From Diplocarpon mali (Eukaryota; Ascomycota; Leotiomycetes; Helotiales; Drepanopezizaceae), in the NCBI GenBank assembly GCA_024741835.1, contig JAENRP010000486.1:1-25279 (forward strand): a stretch of 25,279 bases of DNA, read 5' to 3'. Made by a program: the position numbers and the translations under genes. Below are positions 8,110 through 18,104 of the stretch, piece by piece; the first letter of the stretch is position 1; every line of letters begins with the position of its first letter. Under the pieces are notes generated by a model. That model was not told the origin of the DNA, ran no database searches, and was given only the letters and a program-made list of their open reading frames with translations.

Positions 8110-8640
8110 ATTTAATACTAGCGCTAATATCTATTAATACTACCGGACTATTCACAACCTTAATTAAAGGAAATAATTGGTTTTCTCAAATAGTAGATAA
8201 CTCCACTTAGCAGATATAGACCATTTACGCTAGGACTAAATCTAAGCTTATAGAAAAGCTGGAAACTTGGAAAGTAATAGAGGAACGCTAGACCTAGTTG
8301 AAGCTAATAGCTATTAAGTCTAATAACGCATTAGAGATTAAAGGAAAGCTTGACAAATAGGCAAAATAAGGAGTTTGTTATAAACTAATTGTAATATACA
8401 AAGGTTCCTACTAAAATAGCATCGCTAAGCGAAGCATCTAATAAGCAGAGACTGATTGTCGCGCTCTACTATAAGATGCTAACCTACTATTAGAATTCTA
8501 AGACCTTGCGGTTAAGGCAAACGCATACCTGCAAAATAAAACAGGTAGTAGACCAATAGTTAATAGCACTCGAATATCGCTATATAAGGCATATTTTAAA
8601 TAGAAACTAAGCCTAGACTATATCTGCGTCTTTAGAAGCG
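8110..8640 (+). pseudogene. A-II integrase core remnant
   Basis: Continuation of A-II pol after A-I. The frame reads LILALISINT, KSKLIEKLETWKV, AIKSNNALEIK, YKGSYxNSIAKRSI (family NG.aER; Gly and Glu altered), LLLEF and YLQNKTGSR. It aligns base for base with A-I 4695-5225. The Glu of the D,D-35-E triad reads Lys here (AKRSI versus AERSI in A-I), consistent with a G-to-A transition. Confidence 0.85.
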
Positions 8641-9470
8641 TCTGCTACTCTTATATCAGCCCGAAGTCCTAGCCCGCGGGTATAAAGAGCAAGAAGCTAA
8701 TAGACTGAGGTAGAGAGTATATATTTATTAAGTATATTAAATAGATAATAAAGCAATAGATAGTATACGCACCAGACCTAAGGCGAGTAATTATATCTTT
8801 AGTAGTTGAGTTCGATAAATCTTAAAATAGAAGGGAGCTATCCTTAAAGCTCTATATACCTAGAGATTCGTAAGGTATACTATTCGATAGTAATACTATT
8901 AAGCCGAACTAATAACCCCTCTCTCTAAGCTTAAGTATATCAAGTGTACCTATTAATCAACAACCTGCTAGTTGCCTAAAGGCTAAATAGACTATTCCTA
9001 TCGTCTGCGAACTACCTAAAGTATAGAACAACTTCGATATTATTATCCCTTTAATTAAAGCACCTATAGTAAAGGATATTCTTAAAATAGGTATAAGTAA
9101 TAATAAGCCTCTACTATTAGAAAGCAGTTCCTTAAATGATAAGCCTACAGAACCCACAGCCGAACCTACGCCTTTGAAGAGGAATAGAGACCTAGAACCA
9201 AAAGACACCTTAGACGAACGCAAGTCCAAGCGTATCCAGGCCATAATAGCGCATAGGATCTATAAGCTCAAACTCCAATAGAGCTTTAACAAAGATAATA
9301 CATTCCTAGCCGCTAAAGGGATAATGAAAATCTCTCTTCTAAAGATATATAACAAAGCTATTAATAACCTAAAGAATAGAGCAGCATAGAATAAGGCAAT
9401 CTAAGAGGAGATAAGCTCTCTTATTACAAATAGTATATAAATAGAGGAACCGATACTAAAGGACGTGAAC
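8641..9470 (+). pseudogene. A-II integrase C-terminal and linker region
   Basis: Aligned to 3864-4694 of A-I. The basic cluster PLKRNRDLEPKD..ERKSKR near 9165-9235 is well preserved. Upstream is a low-complexity Ser/Pro/Asn stretch around 8920-9140. The minus-strand frame 8957-9244 is its antisense shadow. Confidence 0.7.
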
Positions 9471-10240
9471 CTAGTATTAATAAAGTAGGTCTTTATAATC
9501 AAGACATATGCAAATGGAACCCTAGAGCATTATAAGGCAAGGCTTATAGCTAGGGGCTTCTCTTAATAGTATAGAGAAGACTACTTCAATACATTTGCGC
9601 TAATAGTTCGCATAGATACCCTTCGCATATTCATAGCAATAGTAGCTGCTAAGGACCTTAAATGTAGATAATACAATATTAAAAATGCATTTACCAAAGC
9701 GACTATAAAGGAACGGATTTTTCTCTCCTAACCTAACGGTATTTTTATACACGCTAGCCACTCTCTTCGTATACTCTGCAGTATCTATAGGCTTAAATAA
9801 TCAGCTTATAATTGGAACCTCTTATATAGCTCTGCTCTAGTAGAAATGGGATTCGTTTAAAGCCTAGCTGACCCTTATCTATTTATTTATACTAAGCGTG
9901 GAATTAAATTACTACTATATATCAACGATATTACTATAGCTGCGAAAACAACCACTCAATTGGATTAGTTCTTTATAATAATTCGGAAACGTTTTAATAC
10001 CAAGGATCTAAGGGGAATTTATAAGATCCTTAGCATCTGTGTTATAAGGAACCGCTTTACTTAAAAACTCTGGTTAGATTAAGAGTAGTATATTAAGAAG
10101 ATCCTAGACCGAATAGGACTCTCTACTTATGCTTCCAACTTTAAGCTAAAGCGTACTCCAATCGAAGGAAAGTATAATAAGTTGGAGCCTACTAATGAAA
10201 ATAAGCAAAAAGGAGATTTGAAGAAGTACTAATAGGATAT
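9471..10240 (+). pseudogene. A-II reverse transcriptase remnant
   Basis: RVT_2 domain: HYKARLIARGFS near 9530, REDYFNTFALIVR (family .DY.etFaPV.r), NIKNAFTKA (family D...AFLng, Asp as Asn), SLADPYLFIY, then the YxDD box at 9918-9932 reading Y-I-N-D-I, followed by FNTKDLRG. One catalytic Asp is Asn, while the second Asp survives here unlike in A-I. The two copies therefore decayed separately from a common active sequence. Confidence 0.87.
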
Positions 10241-10917
10241 TAGAGCGATTATATATACTATAGTATATATAAGACCAGATATCGCCTTTATTATTAAGCA
10301 ACTTAGTCAGAACCTAAAGGATCTGACGATTTGATATAAGAATATAGTTAAGCGACTTAAAAGGTACCTTCGATCGATAATTATATAAAAGGTAAGATAT
10401 AAACTAACGAAATATATAAGCGTAAAGCTTAAGGTATATACTGATTCCAACTGGGCAAATATAAAAGGTTGGAAAAGTATATCTAGAAGCGTAGCAGTAC
10501 TATATAGCAGACCTATATCGTAGGGAAGTAGGAAGTAGAAATCAGTAGCTACCGCAAGCATTAAGGCCAAATATATATTAATATTATCAAATTGCAAGTA
10601 AGGATTATAGATCGCTTAAGTTCTGAAAGATATAGGTTTCGCTAAGTATATTAGATAAGATAGGAACTATATTAATCTTTAAGCAGATAATATAAAGGCG
10701 ATTGCACTTATAAAGAATCCACACTTATATAAGCGATCGAAATATATCGATATTACCTACCACTTTATCTGCGACCTTATTGCGAAGAACAAGTTGTCGA
10801 TCACCTATATCCTAACTGATCGAATAGTAGCAGATAGATTTACAAAGCCACTAAAGATAGTTGCAAAGTTCGAAGCGTTCAAAGATATACTAGGGTTATA
10901 GAAGATAGTAGGGGCTT
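10241..10917 (+). pseudogene. A-II RNase H remnant
   Basis: Motifs in order: YIRPDIAF, KQLSQNLKD, KVYTDSNWANIKG (first Asp box), SVATAS.KAKY (STEAEY box with Glu as Lys), ADNIKAIAL, YIDITYHFICDL and ADRFTKPL (family aD..TK.l). It ends near 10917 in former Trp/Gln codons before the three-copy motif. The 22-bp palindrome is at 10250-10271. The minus-strand frame 10307-10597 is antisense. Confidence 0.87.
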
Positions 10918-10933
10918 AATAGGCTTAAGGACA

Positions 10934-11083
10934 ACTCCTAGGCCCGCCTTGCAAGTTAGGTCATATAGTCTTATAAAGGAAAGTTTTTAAATCAACTCTT
11001 AGGCCTAGACCGCGAGTCAAGTCATATAGTCTTATAAAGGAATATCTTTTAGGAAATTTAACTCCTAGTCCCGCCTTGCAAGT
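10934..11083 (+). repeat. Three-copy motif array downstream of A-II pol
   Basis: Copies begin at 10934, 10995 and 11061 (spacings 61 and 66, mirroring A-I). Each has ACTCCTAGGCCC-type left halves and CTTGCAAGT or CCGCGAGTC right halves. Between them TCATATAGTCTTATAAAGGAA is repeated. Lies between the RNase H end and the polypurine tract. Confidence 0.85.
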
Positions 11084-11210
11084 AGGAATAGTGATTTCAA
11101 TAGAGGTTGCTATTGATTAATTATTTTTGATTTAAAAAGATACCTAAGAGTTAGATTAGCGCAAAAGGATAATTATTATTTTCCTAACTGCAGGTCAATC
11201 GGAGTAAGGT

Positions 11211-11221
11211 CTAAGTAGGGG
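11211..11221 (+). promoter_or_regulatory. A-II polypurine tract
   Basis: CTAAGTAGGGG immediately before the 3' LTR, homologous to the A-I tract at 2113-2123. Called from position and purine content. Confidence 0.7.
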
Positions 11222-11416
11222 TATTAAGATAGGTGATACAGCTATTACTTTAATATATTATCATATGACCTTACTACTTAGTCAGTAGAATATTGATATA
11301 TATATAGCTATAGGGAAGAAAGGGGTAACCTTCCTTCCCTAACTCTTACTAATATATCGACTATCGACCTTTAGAAGTTTCTATTACCTACTGCGCCGAC
11401 TCACTTAAGCTTAATA
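11222..11416 (+). repeat. A-II 3' LTR (195 bp)
   Basis: Reads TATTAAGATAGGTGATACAGC...CTTAATA, decayed from TGTTGA...TCAACA. Compared with the A-IV LTR, the changes I checked in the first 90 bases are all transitions, mostly CA to TA or TG to TA. It ends inside the RNase H of copia-B; the next five bases, ATTAT, are the expected target duplication, but the partner lies before the window. Confidence 0.93.
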
Positions 11417-11940
11417 ATTATCTCCTTTGCAATAGAAACTATACTATAGAGTTCTACTTTAGTAAAGGAGAGCGTGATAGTCGCTTGGCGATTCGCTTTT
11501 TAAATAATCGGTCCTTTAAATAAGAAGAAGATATATCTTTAAGAGGATCTGCGGGTCTTTCGATCATCTTTAAAAGAAGCATTTAAAGATACGACTAATT
11601 GGTATTCCTTAGCCTTAAAGCTATAGGCAATTCCTAAGAAGCGCGTACTATATAGGTATTAAAGCGTTTAGTCTATAGTTAAAAGGTGCTTAAAGCTTAG
11701 ATTAGTTAGGAAGAAAGATAGTTAAAAGGTTGCAAATGCAACGTTTAAGCGTATTATAATTGCTATATAGAGAATAGAGCCTATTTTCTTTTAGTACTCC
11801 TTTACCTTTTCTAAGGAAGCTTGCCTTAAGTTTTTAATAAACTCCTTCTTTAGTAGTAGAGTATTAAGCACTCTCCCTATATTAGCTCCGAACTTTTGAG
11901 CGATCTTCTTAATATAGGTATTATAAACTAAGGAGATCCT
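11417..11940 (-). pseudogene. Copia-B RNase H remnant, truncated by A-II
   Basis: On minus the frame gives an NASFKDDRKTRRSS segment near 11530-11580 (family DAsfa....rrS..Gyv), GYIFFLFKGPI (first Tyr/Gly decayed), RQATITLSFTKVELYSIV (STEAEl/Y box) and AKEII, where it is cut by the A-II LTR at 11417. The C-terminal third of RNase H and the 3' LTR are missing from the window. Confidence 0.83.
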
Positions 11941-12700
11941 CTTTGCCTTCCTATCTTAAATAATCCTTACTTTAAGGAACTAGGAGATATCTCTTATAAT
12001 AGTAAGCTTGTACGCCCTCTTTAGGTCTTCAATTAGACGAGTCGCCTGATCTAAGTTAGAGGCCTTATATAACACTTGAATATTATTAATATAAAACGCT
12101 ATAAAGACTATACGATCCTTTATTATGAAAATATAAGGCTCCTCGCTTAGTAGCTTAAGTTAAAGGCCCTTAAGCGTTCCTGCGAAGTTCCTATACTATA
12201 GCGCTAAAAAGTCTTTTAGCCTATAGAGCGCGTGGTCTAGTTCTACTACTATACTAAGGCGCTTGAAGCCATCTAATAGGAAGCATATGACTAAAGCACT
12301 CCTTAGGTCTTTAAGAGTATTAACAAATGCATTAACGATATCGAACTGCTTTACTTCTATATCGAAGTACGTAGTAAGTGCTATTAGTACTTTAAAAGAC
12401 CTTGCTATAAGCGTAGCTATATAAGTTAAGAAAATTGAAGCTTTATCTTAAAGATCCCTTTATATAATTAGCTATAATTGGCACTTTAGAAGCTCGCTAG
12501 AGCTATTGACCTTATAGGTAAAAACCTATTTTAATAGTATCGGCAAGGGTTTTAAGTAATCCCTTTGCACAATTCTCTAGCAACTTTAAGATTTCAAATT
12601 CCTAATCTTCTAGCGCCTTCCTTTTTTAAATCGTTTGCTAAAAGGGTGCTTCTTTAAGTCTAGCTATCCTTTCGGAGGCTTTAGTAGAAAGCCTTAATAC
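11941..12700 (-). pseudogene. Copia-B reverse transcriptase remnant
   Basis: RVT_2 domain. On minus: SFKVLIALTTYFDIEVKQFD (family artfR.llala...d.e..q.D), IVNAFVNT (D-V-x-x-A-F-L, Asp as Asn), LDHALYRLKD (family ..kaLYGLkqsp), GALYFHNK, then the catalytic box at 12079-12093 reading Y-I-N-N-I with both Asp as Asn, followed by VLYKASN, LTIIRDIS (family l.dLG.is.fLG), DRKAKRISLVYNTYI (family I..sQ..Yi). Very clear despite stops. Confidence 0.87.
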
Positions 12701-13950
12701 TATAGGCGGTTAAGAGACTGCGCTCTATCCTTTGCCTAATTATTAACTATAGCTTTAATAATTGTATAAACTATTAAATAGTCCTTTCTATCTTCCTTTA
12801 TTTATTTATTCGCCTAGAAGGTTGATATAAACTCCTGCGTATATAAAGAGTAAGGTAAATCAATATTGCTTTAAGAGAGTATATGCTTTAAAGTAATAGC
12901 GTATACTTTTAAAGTCTCTTATTACTTAACGCTTAAGCGTCTTATCCTCTTTTGCTTAAGAAGAGGGAGTTCCTTTTTGCGCTTTTCTTTATAAGTCTCC
13001 TCTTCTATTTTTATTATTACTAAAGGTTCTTTTAAGAGTCTGGGTAGCTTTGTCTCTTAAGCCTATAGTCTTTAAGCTGGTATTATAACTTAAGGTATTA
13101 TATTATTAAGGCCTACTCCTCTTATTAGGTTACTTCTTATAAGACTATTAAAGCTCTTCTTAGATCTTAGCGGTAGTACCTTTAGCCTTTTACTAAAGTT
13201 TATTAAGGCCTGCCTTTATAACTAAAGACTCTATCTTAAAGCCCTTAAGCTATTTCTATTCTTATATAAAATAGCGGCTAGAGATCTGCCGATCGCCTTA
13301 TAGAACTTGTCTTTAGAGACTCCCTTAGAGTCGTCTATAGTTCCTTCTTTAATAAGGCCTCTATAAGGAATTATCACCTTTAAGCTCTAGTTGCTATTTG
13401 CCTTTTTAAAGACTAGCGAAGTGGCTTTTAATTCGCTTACTTTTACCCTTAAGTTTTTAAGTAGGTCTTTTAAAGAATTTGGATTTAAGTTAAGGCCTTT
13501 TATATTATTAGTTAAAGGCTATAGAGCAGCATTAATCTATAATATAGGCTCTTCTTATACGGCGGCTTCTTCCGCGGCGATTGCATTCGGCCTTGCGATA
13601 AGCTCCGATTCCTTAAAAATGCCTTCGAACTTAGCGTCTTAAGCTCCTTCTCCCTTTTCAATCAATTAAAAGGTTATTTTAAGTTCTTAGTGCAATATAG
13701 GGTTTGCGCACTTAGCTTTTAGACTATAGAAGAGAGACTTATCGAATTCGATATTATAAGTTGTTATTACTCGCTAGAGCATAGGAACTTAGATTCTATA
13801 AATATTAAAGGTAATATATCTAATTAAGTAACTTAAGTGCCCTTATAGTTCAATTTTAAAGGTTCGGCGGTCCCTTCTTACCTCTCTCTCTCTAATTAAA
13901 GGGTATGCGCAAGCGCTATATATATAAATGCGACTTTAGTCAGGCTTTAA
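12701..13950 (-). pseudogene. Copia-B integrase C-terminal and linker region
   Basis: Region between integrase core and reverse transcriptase. On minus it includes KSHLYIQRLRIPFN, REREVRRDRRTFKIEL (family ..ekR..kl..ra), GHLSYLIRYITFNIYRI (family G.lvGY....iYriw) and PMLQRVITTYNIEFDKSLFY, the standard copia box after integrase. Then comes a low-complexity acidic/Ala stretch near 13560-13640 (AIAAEEAAV). The remainder down to 12700 is poorly conserved linker. The plus-strand frame 13391-13642 is antisense. Confidence 0.8.
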
Positions 13951-14560
13951 GCTTACTATCATCTGCTTAATAAGTAGCAGCTTATAGAATTGAAAATACT
14001 ACTTAAACTAATTATAAAAAGCCTTACTTAATAAGATTATCTTCTTCCTAGCGAGTAGGGAGATATTATAAAGGTATATAGTAGCCTTTATAACCTTTGG
14101 CTAAAGGCTTGCTAAAAGCCTAGCGTAGATCCTTATTTTAATAAAGCATTTAATTAATTCCCTTTCTACTTGCTTTGCGCTTCCATTTGATTGGTATATA
14201 TAGGTAAGAGTAAGCTCTAAATCGATTCTCTCCTCTTTTACCTATCTCTGGTATTCTATAAGAGAGTCTTCCCTTAAGGAGATTACTAAAGTATTATTAT
14301 CTTACCTAATTTTGCAAATAAAAAGCCTATATTAGCGTTTCACTTATGCTTTAAAGGCCTAAAGGACCTTTATAACTATATCTCTGCCCTTTGATCTTAA
14401 TAGGAATGTCTAAAGTATACTACTATACTTATCCTTAATTAAAAGAACCTATAAGTAACTATTATATAAGTTGTTTAGAAAGTTAAAGAGATCCTAGGAG
14501 ATCTTAAAAAAGGGCCTTAGAGATCGGTTTTCAAAGGTAGTATAAGAAATAACTTACTTA
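13951..14560 (-). pseudogene. Copia-B integrase core remnant
   Basis: Minus-strand frame: LLIKDKYSSILQTFLL (family v.D.ysr..wv..l), AFKA.VKRQY, CKIRQDNNT (family iR.DnG.Ef, Gly decayed), EERIDLELT.TYIYQSNGSAKQVERELIK (family G...e.sap.t.qqNG.aER.nr.l; Glu as Lys or Gln), YARLLASL.PKVIKATIYLYNISP (family lp..LW.eA..ta.yl.Nr.P). These give the full order of a copia integrase with the catalytic Glu region identifiable near 14190. Confidence 0.85.
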
Positions 14561-14960
14561 ATAGACGCTACTACGTATATAAGGCACTCTAGCCTCTGTA
14601 TTCCTCTGATCTTTACTCCTCTAGCGCACTTGACTAGCGCTTAGAGAGCCTCTGCGCCTAGGTAGCTAGCACAAAGGTACTAAGTATACGCATTATCATC
14701 TTGCACCTTAGTAGGTATATAGCTAAACTAGAACCTATTATAGAGTGTTATCTCAACTATAGGGAATGCTATTAAGGTAGAAAAGTCATATTAAAGCATA
14801 TTTAGAAGATTTAAATAGTTGATAGGCTTATATTTAAAGAAAACGAGATTATGGCAACGCTTTAACTAAGCTCGCTTTACAAAATCTCTAATACTCCTAG
14901 AGCGCAAAGTAAGGTCTACTTTAGAGTATTAAAAACCCTTATTTGCAAGGAGCCTCTTTA
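14561..14960 (-). pseudogene. Copia-B GAG-pre-integrase domain remnant
   Basis: On minus: VDLTLRSRSIRDFVKRAQLKRCHNL, then YTQYLCASYLGAEAL (family lWHrRlgHlg..al near 14650-14700), VKCARGVKI and LECLIYVVAS (CxxC box with the second Cys as Tyr). The position between protease and integrase is right. Weaker than the copia-A equivalent because His codons have changed. Confidence 0.72.
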
Positions 14961-15260
14961 AGATGATATTAGTAGTAAACTCCTTTATAATAGCAACGTT
15001 GCAAAGCATTATTCCTATAGGAGAGCTATTATATTATAGAAGAAAGTCTGCTATATATCTATCACCTCTTCTAATAATTGGGAGTCTTAAGGTACTTACT
15101 TTAATATATTATTATAAGTCGCTAAAAGGCTTAAAGGTGCCTGCGATAAGTAAATCCTTCGAATTAATAATATAAGTAGCCGCGCAATTGTTAAAGAGCG
15201 TACTTAAGGAGAGCAGGTAGCATTCTAGCTTAAAGAGGTAGTAGATATTAAATAATTCTT
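14961..15260 (-). pseudogene. Copia-B protease remnant
   Basis: The active-site box lies near 15178-15192 on minus, reading L-F-N-N-C-A-A-T-Y-I-I-N, which fits copia D-S/T-G-A-T-x-H-I with Asp as Asn and Gly as Cys. It is followed by LLIAGTFKPFSDL, RLPIIRRGDRYIADF (family ..v.G.G.v...) and MLCNVAIIKEFTTNIIL (family L.nVl.vP....NLiS), the ordered landmarks of copia protease. The plus-strand frame 14963-15175 is antisense. Confidence 0.78.
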
Positions 15261-16780
15261 CAAAAGCATTAAAGGTAAAGGGATCTATTATTATAAAGAC
15301 TGGTAAGTTCTCCCTTTTATCGCTTAAACTATCCTCCTTAAAGGCTAAAGCCTTTCCTTTGAATTTGTCAATTGCTATTACTACAATGTTATTCTTCTTG
15401 AGCTATACTCAAAGACCCTTAAACTAGTCTCTTGCGTTTAATGCCTTTTGTATTTATAGGACCTCCTCTTATAAAGGGAGAACCTTTATATTTTCCTTGC
15501 GCCTATCTATAGTATATAATAGTTTCTAATAGTCCTAGGGCTTCTAATAGTGATTTTTAGAGCCTTTATAAGGGCACTTAGGCCTGATCTCCCTTTTAAA
15601 GCTTATAGAGCGATTTCAAGAGCTGCTCGCTAGAGCCTGCGAAAGGGTTTTAGCATTTAAGAGAGACTCTTAAGTAGTAAAAACTGCTAGCCCTTTATTA
15701 TCAATCGCTCTATTAGATTCAATGCCTGCTAAGGCGCGGCTTAGCTGCATTAGGTTATACTTATATAGGGTTCCTATCTACTTATTAGTAATAATTTCCT
15801 CCTTTAAACGAATCGCCTAACTTAGATTGATCTTTATTATAATTAAGTTTAAAAAATCAATAACTCCTAATCTCCCTTTGATCTTAGGGAGATTGTATTA
15901 TTCTGCTAAGTAGTATGCCTCTTACTACTCCTAGATCTACTACTAAGTATTAGTTCTCTTAGTCTTGCCTCGGCGTAGTATATCGCAATACTAAAGCCTT
16001 ATCTAAGACTAAATAGCCTTATTAGAAGGCGTAATATTACGCTTTAAAATAGATACTAGGCCTTAGAGTAAGAGTTGCTAGTTTACTAAAATGGAATGCG
16101 GGTTGTTAGCAGTAGTTTTAATCATAAGAGTATCTCTATTAGGTATTAAGGAGGAGAGCTTCTTAGCTTGGATTTATACTTAAGCTATTGCGGAAGCTAG
16201 GAGCATTCTATTAACGGTCTTAGAGACCTATTTTAAAAGTAGTTTGTAATATTTGCATTAGGTCTTCTAAGTCTCCTTACGAATATAGTGCTCTTTTATT
16301 AGGATTTTATATTTATCCTTAATATCCTTATATAAAGCCTATAGAAGAGGAGCCTTTGATAGGTCTCCTAAGGGAAAGCGGGCGTAAATCTATTTAAATG
16401 GAGTCGCTGTATACTCTTTATACAACCTTGCGTATACTACGCAGAGGTTAGCCGTTTCTAGTTCCTTAAGCTCCTATATAAAGGGAGCTTAAGGCTCAGT
16501 CTCTATAATTAACTTGAATAAGAGTCTTAGATCGGCAAAAATGGTAATATTATAGAGCTTAGCGAAGAATATATATTTATTAAACCACTTTACCTAAGAG
16601 GCAAAAGTATTAAAGTAAGGCTCGGAGATGCTTAAAGAGTTAGATATATTAAATAGAGTTTAGTAAAAAGGTTAGGTATATAAATGAAATTTGCAAATAA
16701 GGTTCGATCGGAAAATGGAGATTTATTAATTGAAAATGAAGGTCCTTTAAATTGTTATAAATACTTAAAAAGTCGGTTAG
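15261..16780 (-). pseudogene. Copia-B gag remnant
   Basis: Decayed gag filling the space between leader and protease, about 1.5 kb. The only diagnostic piece is the nucleocapsid knuckle on minus at 15520-15580: K-C-P-Y-K-G-S-K-N-H...D-Y, which fits CxxCGsKNHxxxxC with two Cys lost. The rest, including an N-terminal half rich in Leu and basic residues, is not recognisable beyond its position. No plausible start codon could be fixed. Confidence 0.65.
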
Positions 16781-16840
16781 GAGCTTAAAGGGCCCTTTAG
16801 CCGGTTATATGCAAAGAGAAAGCATATTAAAATGCTTATA

Positions 16841-16851
16841 GGGCTTATAAC
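16841..16851 (-). promoter_or_regulatory. Copia-B primer-binding site (initiator tRNA-Met anticodon region)
   Basis: On minus GTTATAAGCCC follows the LTR end directly. It is one transition from GTTATGAGCCC, the complement of the initiator tRNA-Met anticodon region. So copia-B and copia-A appear to share the half-tRNA priming mode. Confidence 0.7.
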
Positions 16852-17049
16852 TATAGTGCGGTCGGCTAGAGGGCCTTTATTAGGTCGCTTAGGAGGCTTG
16901 CAAAAGTAGGAGAAGATAATTAATTATATTATTATCTAGTATATATATAGTAAGGAGACTTCGGAAAGAAAAGGGAGAGTCTATGACTCAGCAGGAGTCA
17001 CGTAGAGGGTCTCCAGAATAAGTGGAGACTCCGCCCATTCTGCACGACA
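16852..17049 (-). repeat. Copia-B 5' LTR (198 bp)
   Basis: On minus it starts TGTCGTGCAGAATGGG and ends GCACTATA, giving near-inverted ends (TGTCGTGC against GCAC-TA-A). The promoter side holds TGACTC-CTGC-TGAGTCA (complement of 16985-17001), a GTCTCC/GGAGAC inverted repeat just outside it, a TATATATA box near 16940-16950 and AATAAA near 16870-16885, in the right order for U3, TATA and poly(A). This stretch keeps more CA and TG than its surroundings. The candidate target duplication CCAAA follows at 17050-17054; its partner is off-window. Confidence 0.82.
16985..17001. promoter_or_regulatory. Paired TGACTC half-sites in copia-B LTR
   Basis: TGACTCAGCAGGAGTCA is an inverted pair of TGACTC with a 5-base centre, and its first seven bases, TGACTCA, are the AP-1/Gcn4-type bZIP site. 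Fungal CPC1/CpcA bind such sites under amino-acid starvation. Its place upstream of the LTR TATA box is right for an enhancer. Binding is inference. Confidence 0.45.
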
Positions 17050-17830
17050 CCAAAGGCTAGAATTAGTCGACACTTCTTAAGAAGGCTATAAGTAATAATA
17101 CCTAAAGCAAAGAGCAAGAGGAGCTTATTTAGCTATAATCTGCTAGCTAAAAGCTTCCTTCGATTTATCAGCTGCAGCCTAATACCAGGATCTAATAGTT
17201 TAAGATATAGAGAATCTGAATAAGCGACTCAAATGGATCTGAAATAACCTTAAAAGAGGCCTAACCTACCTTACTATCAATTTGTAAAACGCTAAACTAT
17301 TTACATTTATCAATAGATCTTTTGCTAATAATAAGGATTTAAGCTCGCAGATCGGCTATATTATTATACTAGCTACTAAAAAGGAAGGAGAATCGCAGTT
17401 TACTCTAAAAGGCAATATTCTATACTATAGCTTAATGAAGTATAAGAGAGTGATAAGAGCTATACTAGCCTTTGAACTATATGCTATAGTAGCGGGTATT
17501 AATATGCTAGTTTCTATAGCTATAACGATCGATATAGTAATAGCTAAGCTAAGTCTACCCCGCCTTCTTACTATTATATATATAGATTCCCTCTCCTTAT
17601 ATAAGTATATCGTCAAATTGGGCACTATAAAGGAGAAGCGATTAATAATTAATATAATAGCTATTCGACAATCGTACGAGAATAGGGAGCTTATAGAAAT
17701 ACATTAGATCGATAGCGCTAGCAACCCTGCTGATACTATAATAAAAGCCAATCCAAATCAGGCCCTTTAGCAACTAGTAGATACCAATTCGATAACTATT
17801 AAAAAGGAGGGATAGGTACAAAGGCCTATT
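17050..17830 (+). pseudogene. Copia-C reverse transcriptase end and RNase H remnant
   Basis: 3' part of a third retroelement on the plus strand. From about 17080 the frame reads LKQRARGAYLAIIC, SFDLSAAA, NLNKRLKW and NNLKRGLTY (end of reverse transcriptase), then SFANNKDLSSQIGYIIILA, KYKRVIRAILAFELYAIVAG (family cKRvtRsvLAsElYA), IIYIDSLSLYKYIVKLGT (T-D-S-x-S-L box, Asp retained), EKRLIINIIAIRQSYENREL and SASNPADTIIKANPN. This matches the RNase H found in many filamentous-fungal RVT_2 (copia) polyproteins, where WIdG..NPADaMTK is typical. The open frame 17435-17707 is the real frame here. The 5' side is removed by copia-B. Confidence 0.82.
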
Positions 17831-18104
17831 AGGGTATAACTAGACTTAAAAAAGGTCCTAGATTAACGATATCCGATATTTTTTAATTGCAAGCTATTAG
17901 CAATTTTTTTATTTTTTATTTTACTACGAGATATATTCCTACACTTGCTATTACTACCTTCTTTTTATCTTTTCTTACTTACATTTGCTATTACTACCTT
18001 CTTTTATCTTTTCTTACTTGCGCGTACTTGCATTTTTTTTATCACTTAAGCAGTACTTAAAAAGGAGGTTATAGTAAAGCAGCGATTATTATATTATTAA
18101 AAAC
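17831..18104. other. AT-rich tail after copia-C
   Basis: No coding signal. It holds a hairpin followed by a T run (AATTGC...GCAATT then T7 near 17886-17910), T-rich tracts and a 40-bp tandem duplication. It probably contains the 3' untranslated part of copia-C, and its LTR if one survives, but I could not find a TG...CA boundary or a second copy. Confidence 0.5.
17941..18019. repeat. Tandem duplication, 40 and 39 bp
   Basis: 17941-17980 and 17981-18019 are nearly identical pyrimidine-rich units (ACA[C/T]TTGCTATTACTACC then TTCTTTTTATC or TTCTTTTATC, then TTTTCTTACTT). One T indel and one C/T difference separate them. A partial third unit (TTGCATTTTTTTT) follows after 18028. Confidence 0.85.

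Larger units (their letters stand above)
1..11416 (+). mobile_element. Copia-A element A-II, 5' end outside window, interrupted by A-I
   Basis: A Ty1/copia retrotransposon (Pseudoviridae order: gag, protease, integrase, reverse transcriptase, RNase H, 3' LTR) read on the plus strand. Base 1 aligns with base 24311 of A-IV, which lies 875 bases into that element, so the 5' LTR, primer site and first part of gag lie about 0.87 kb before the window. The body is split at 1917/8110 by A-I. Removing 1918-8109 restores collinearity with the A-I copy. It ends in a 195-bp 3' LTR that sits inside the RNase H region of copia-B. Every domain is recognisable, but stops occur throughout and the reverse-transcriptase YxDD box is damaged, so it is dead. 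Differences from A-I are overwhelmingly transitions. Confidence 0.9.
11417..17049 (-). mobile_element. Copia-B element, 5' LTR to RNase H
   Basis: A second Ty1/copia family, on the minus strand: 5' LTR 16852-17049, primer site 16841-16851, gag, protease, GAG-pre-integrase, integrase, reverse transcriptase and RNase H, cut at 11417 by A-II. Its 3' end should lie before the window. Domain order is that of copia, and the sequence is clearly not copia-A (different LTR, no motif array). Stops at former Gln/Trp codons show the same decay, yet the LTR looks less decayed than those of copia-A. Copia-B itself interrupts copia-C. Confidence 0.87.

Noticed and set aside
13391..13642. 83-codon plus frame in copia-B
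   Set aside because: Antisense to the copia-B integrase linker with no recognisable residues of its own.
17886..17910. Hairpin plus T run resembling a bacterial rho-independent terminator
   Set aside because: All other evidence points to a fungal genome, where this structure has no such role; T runs are common in this stretch.
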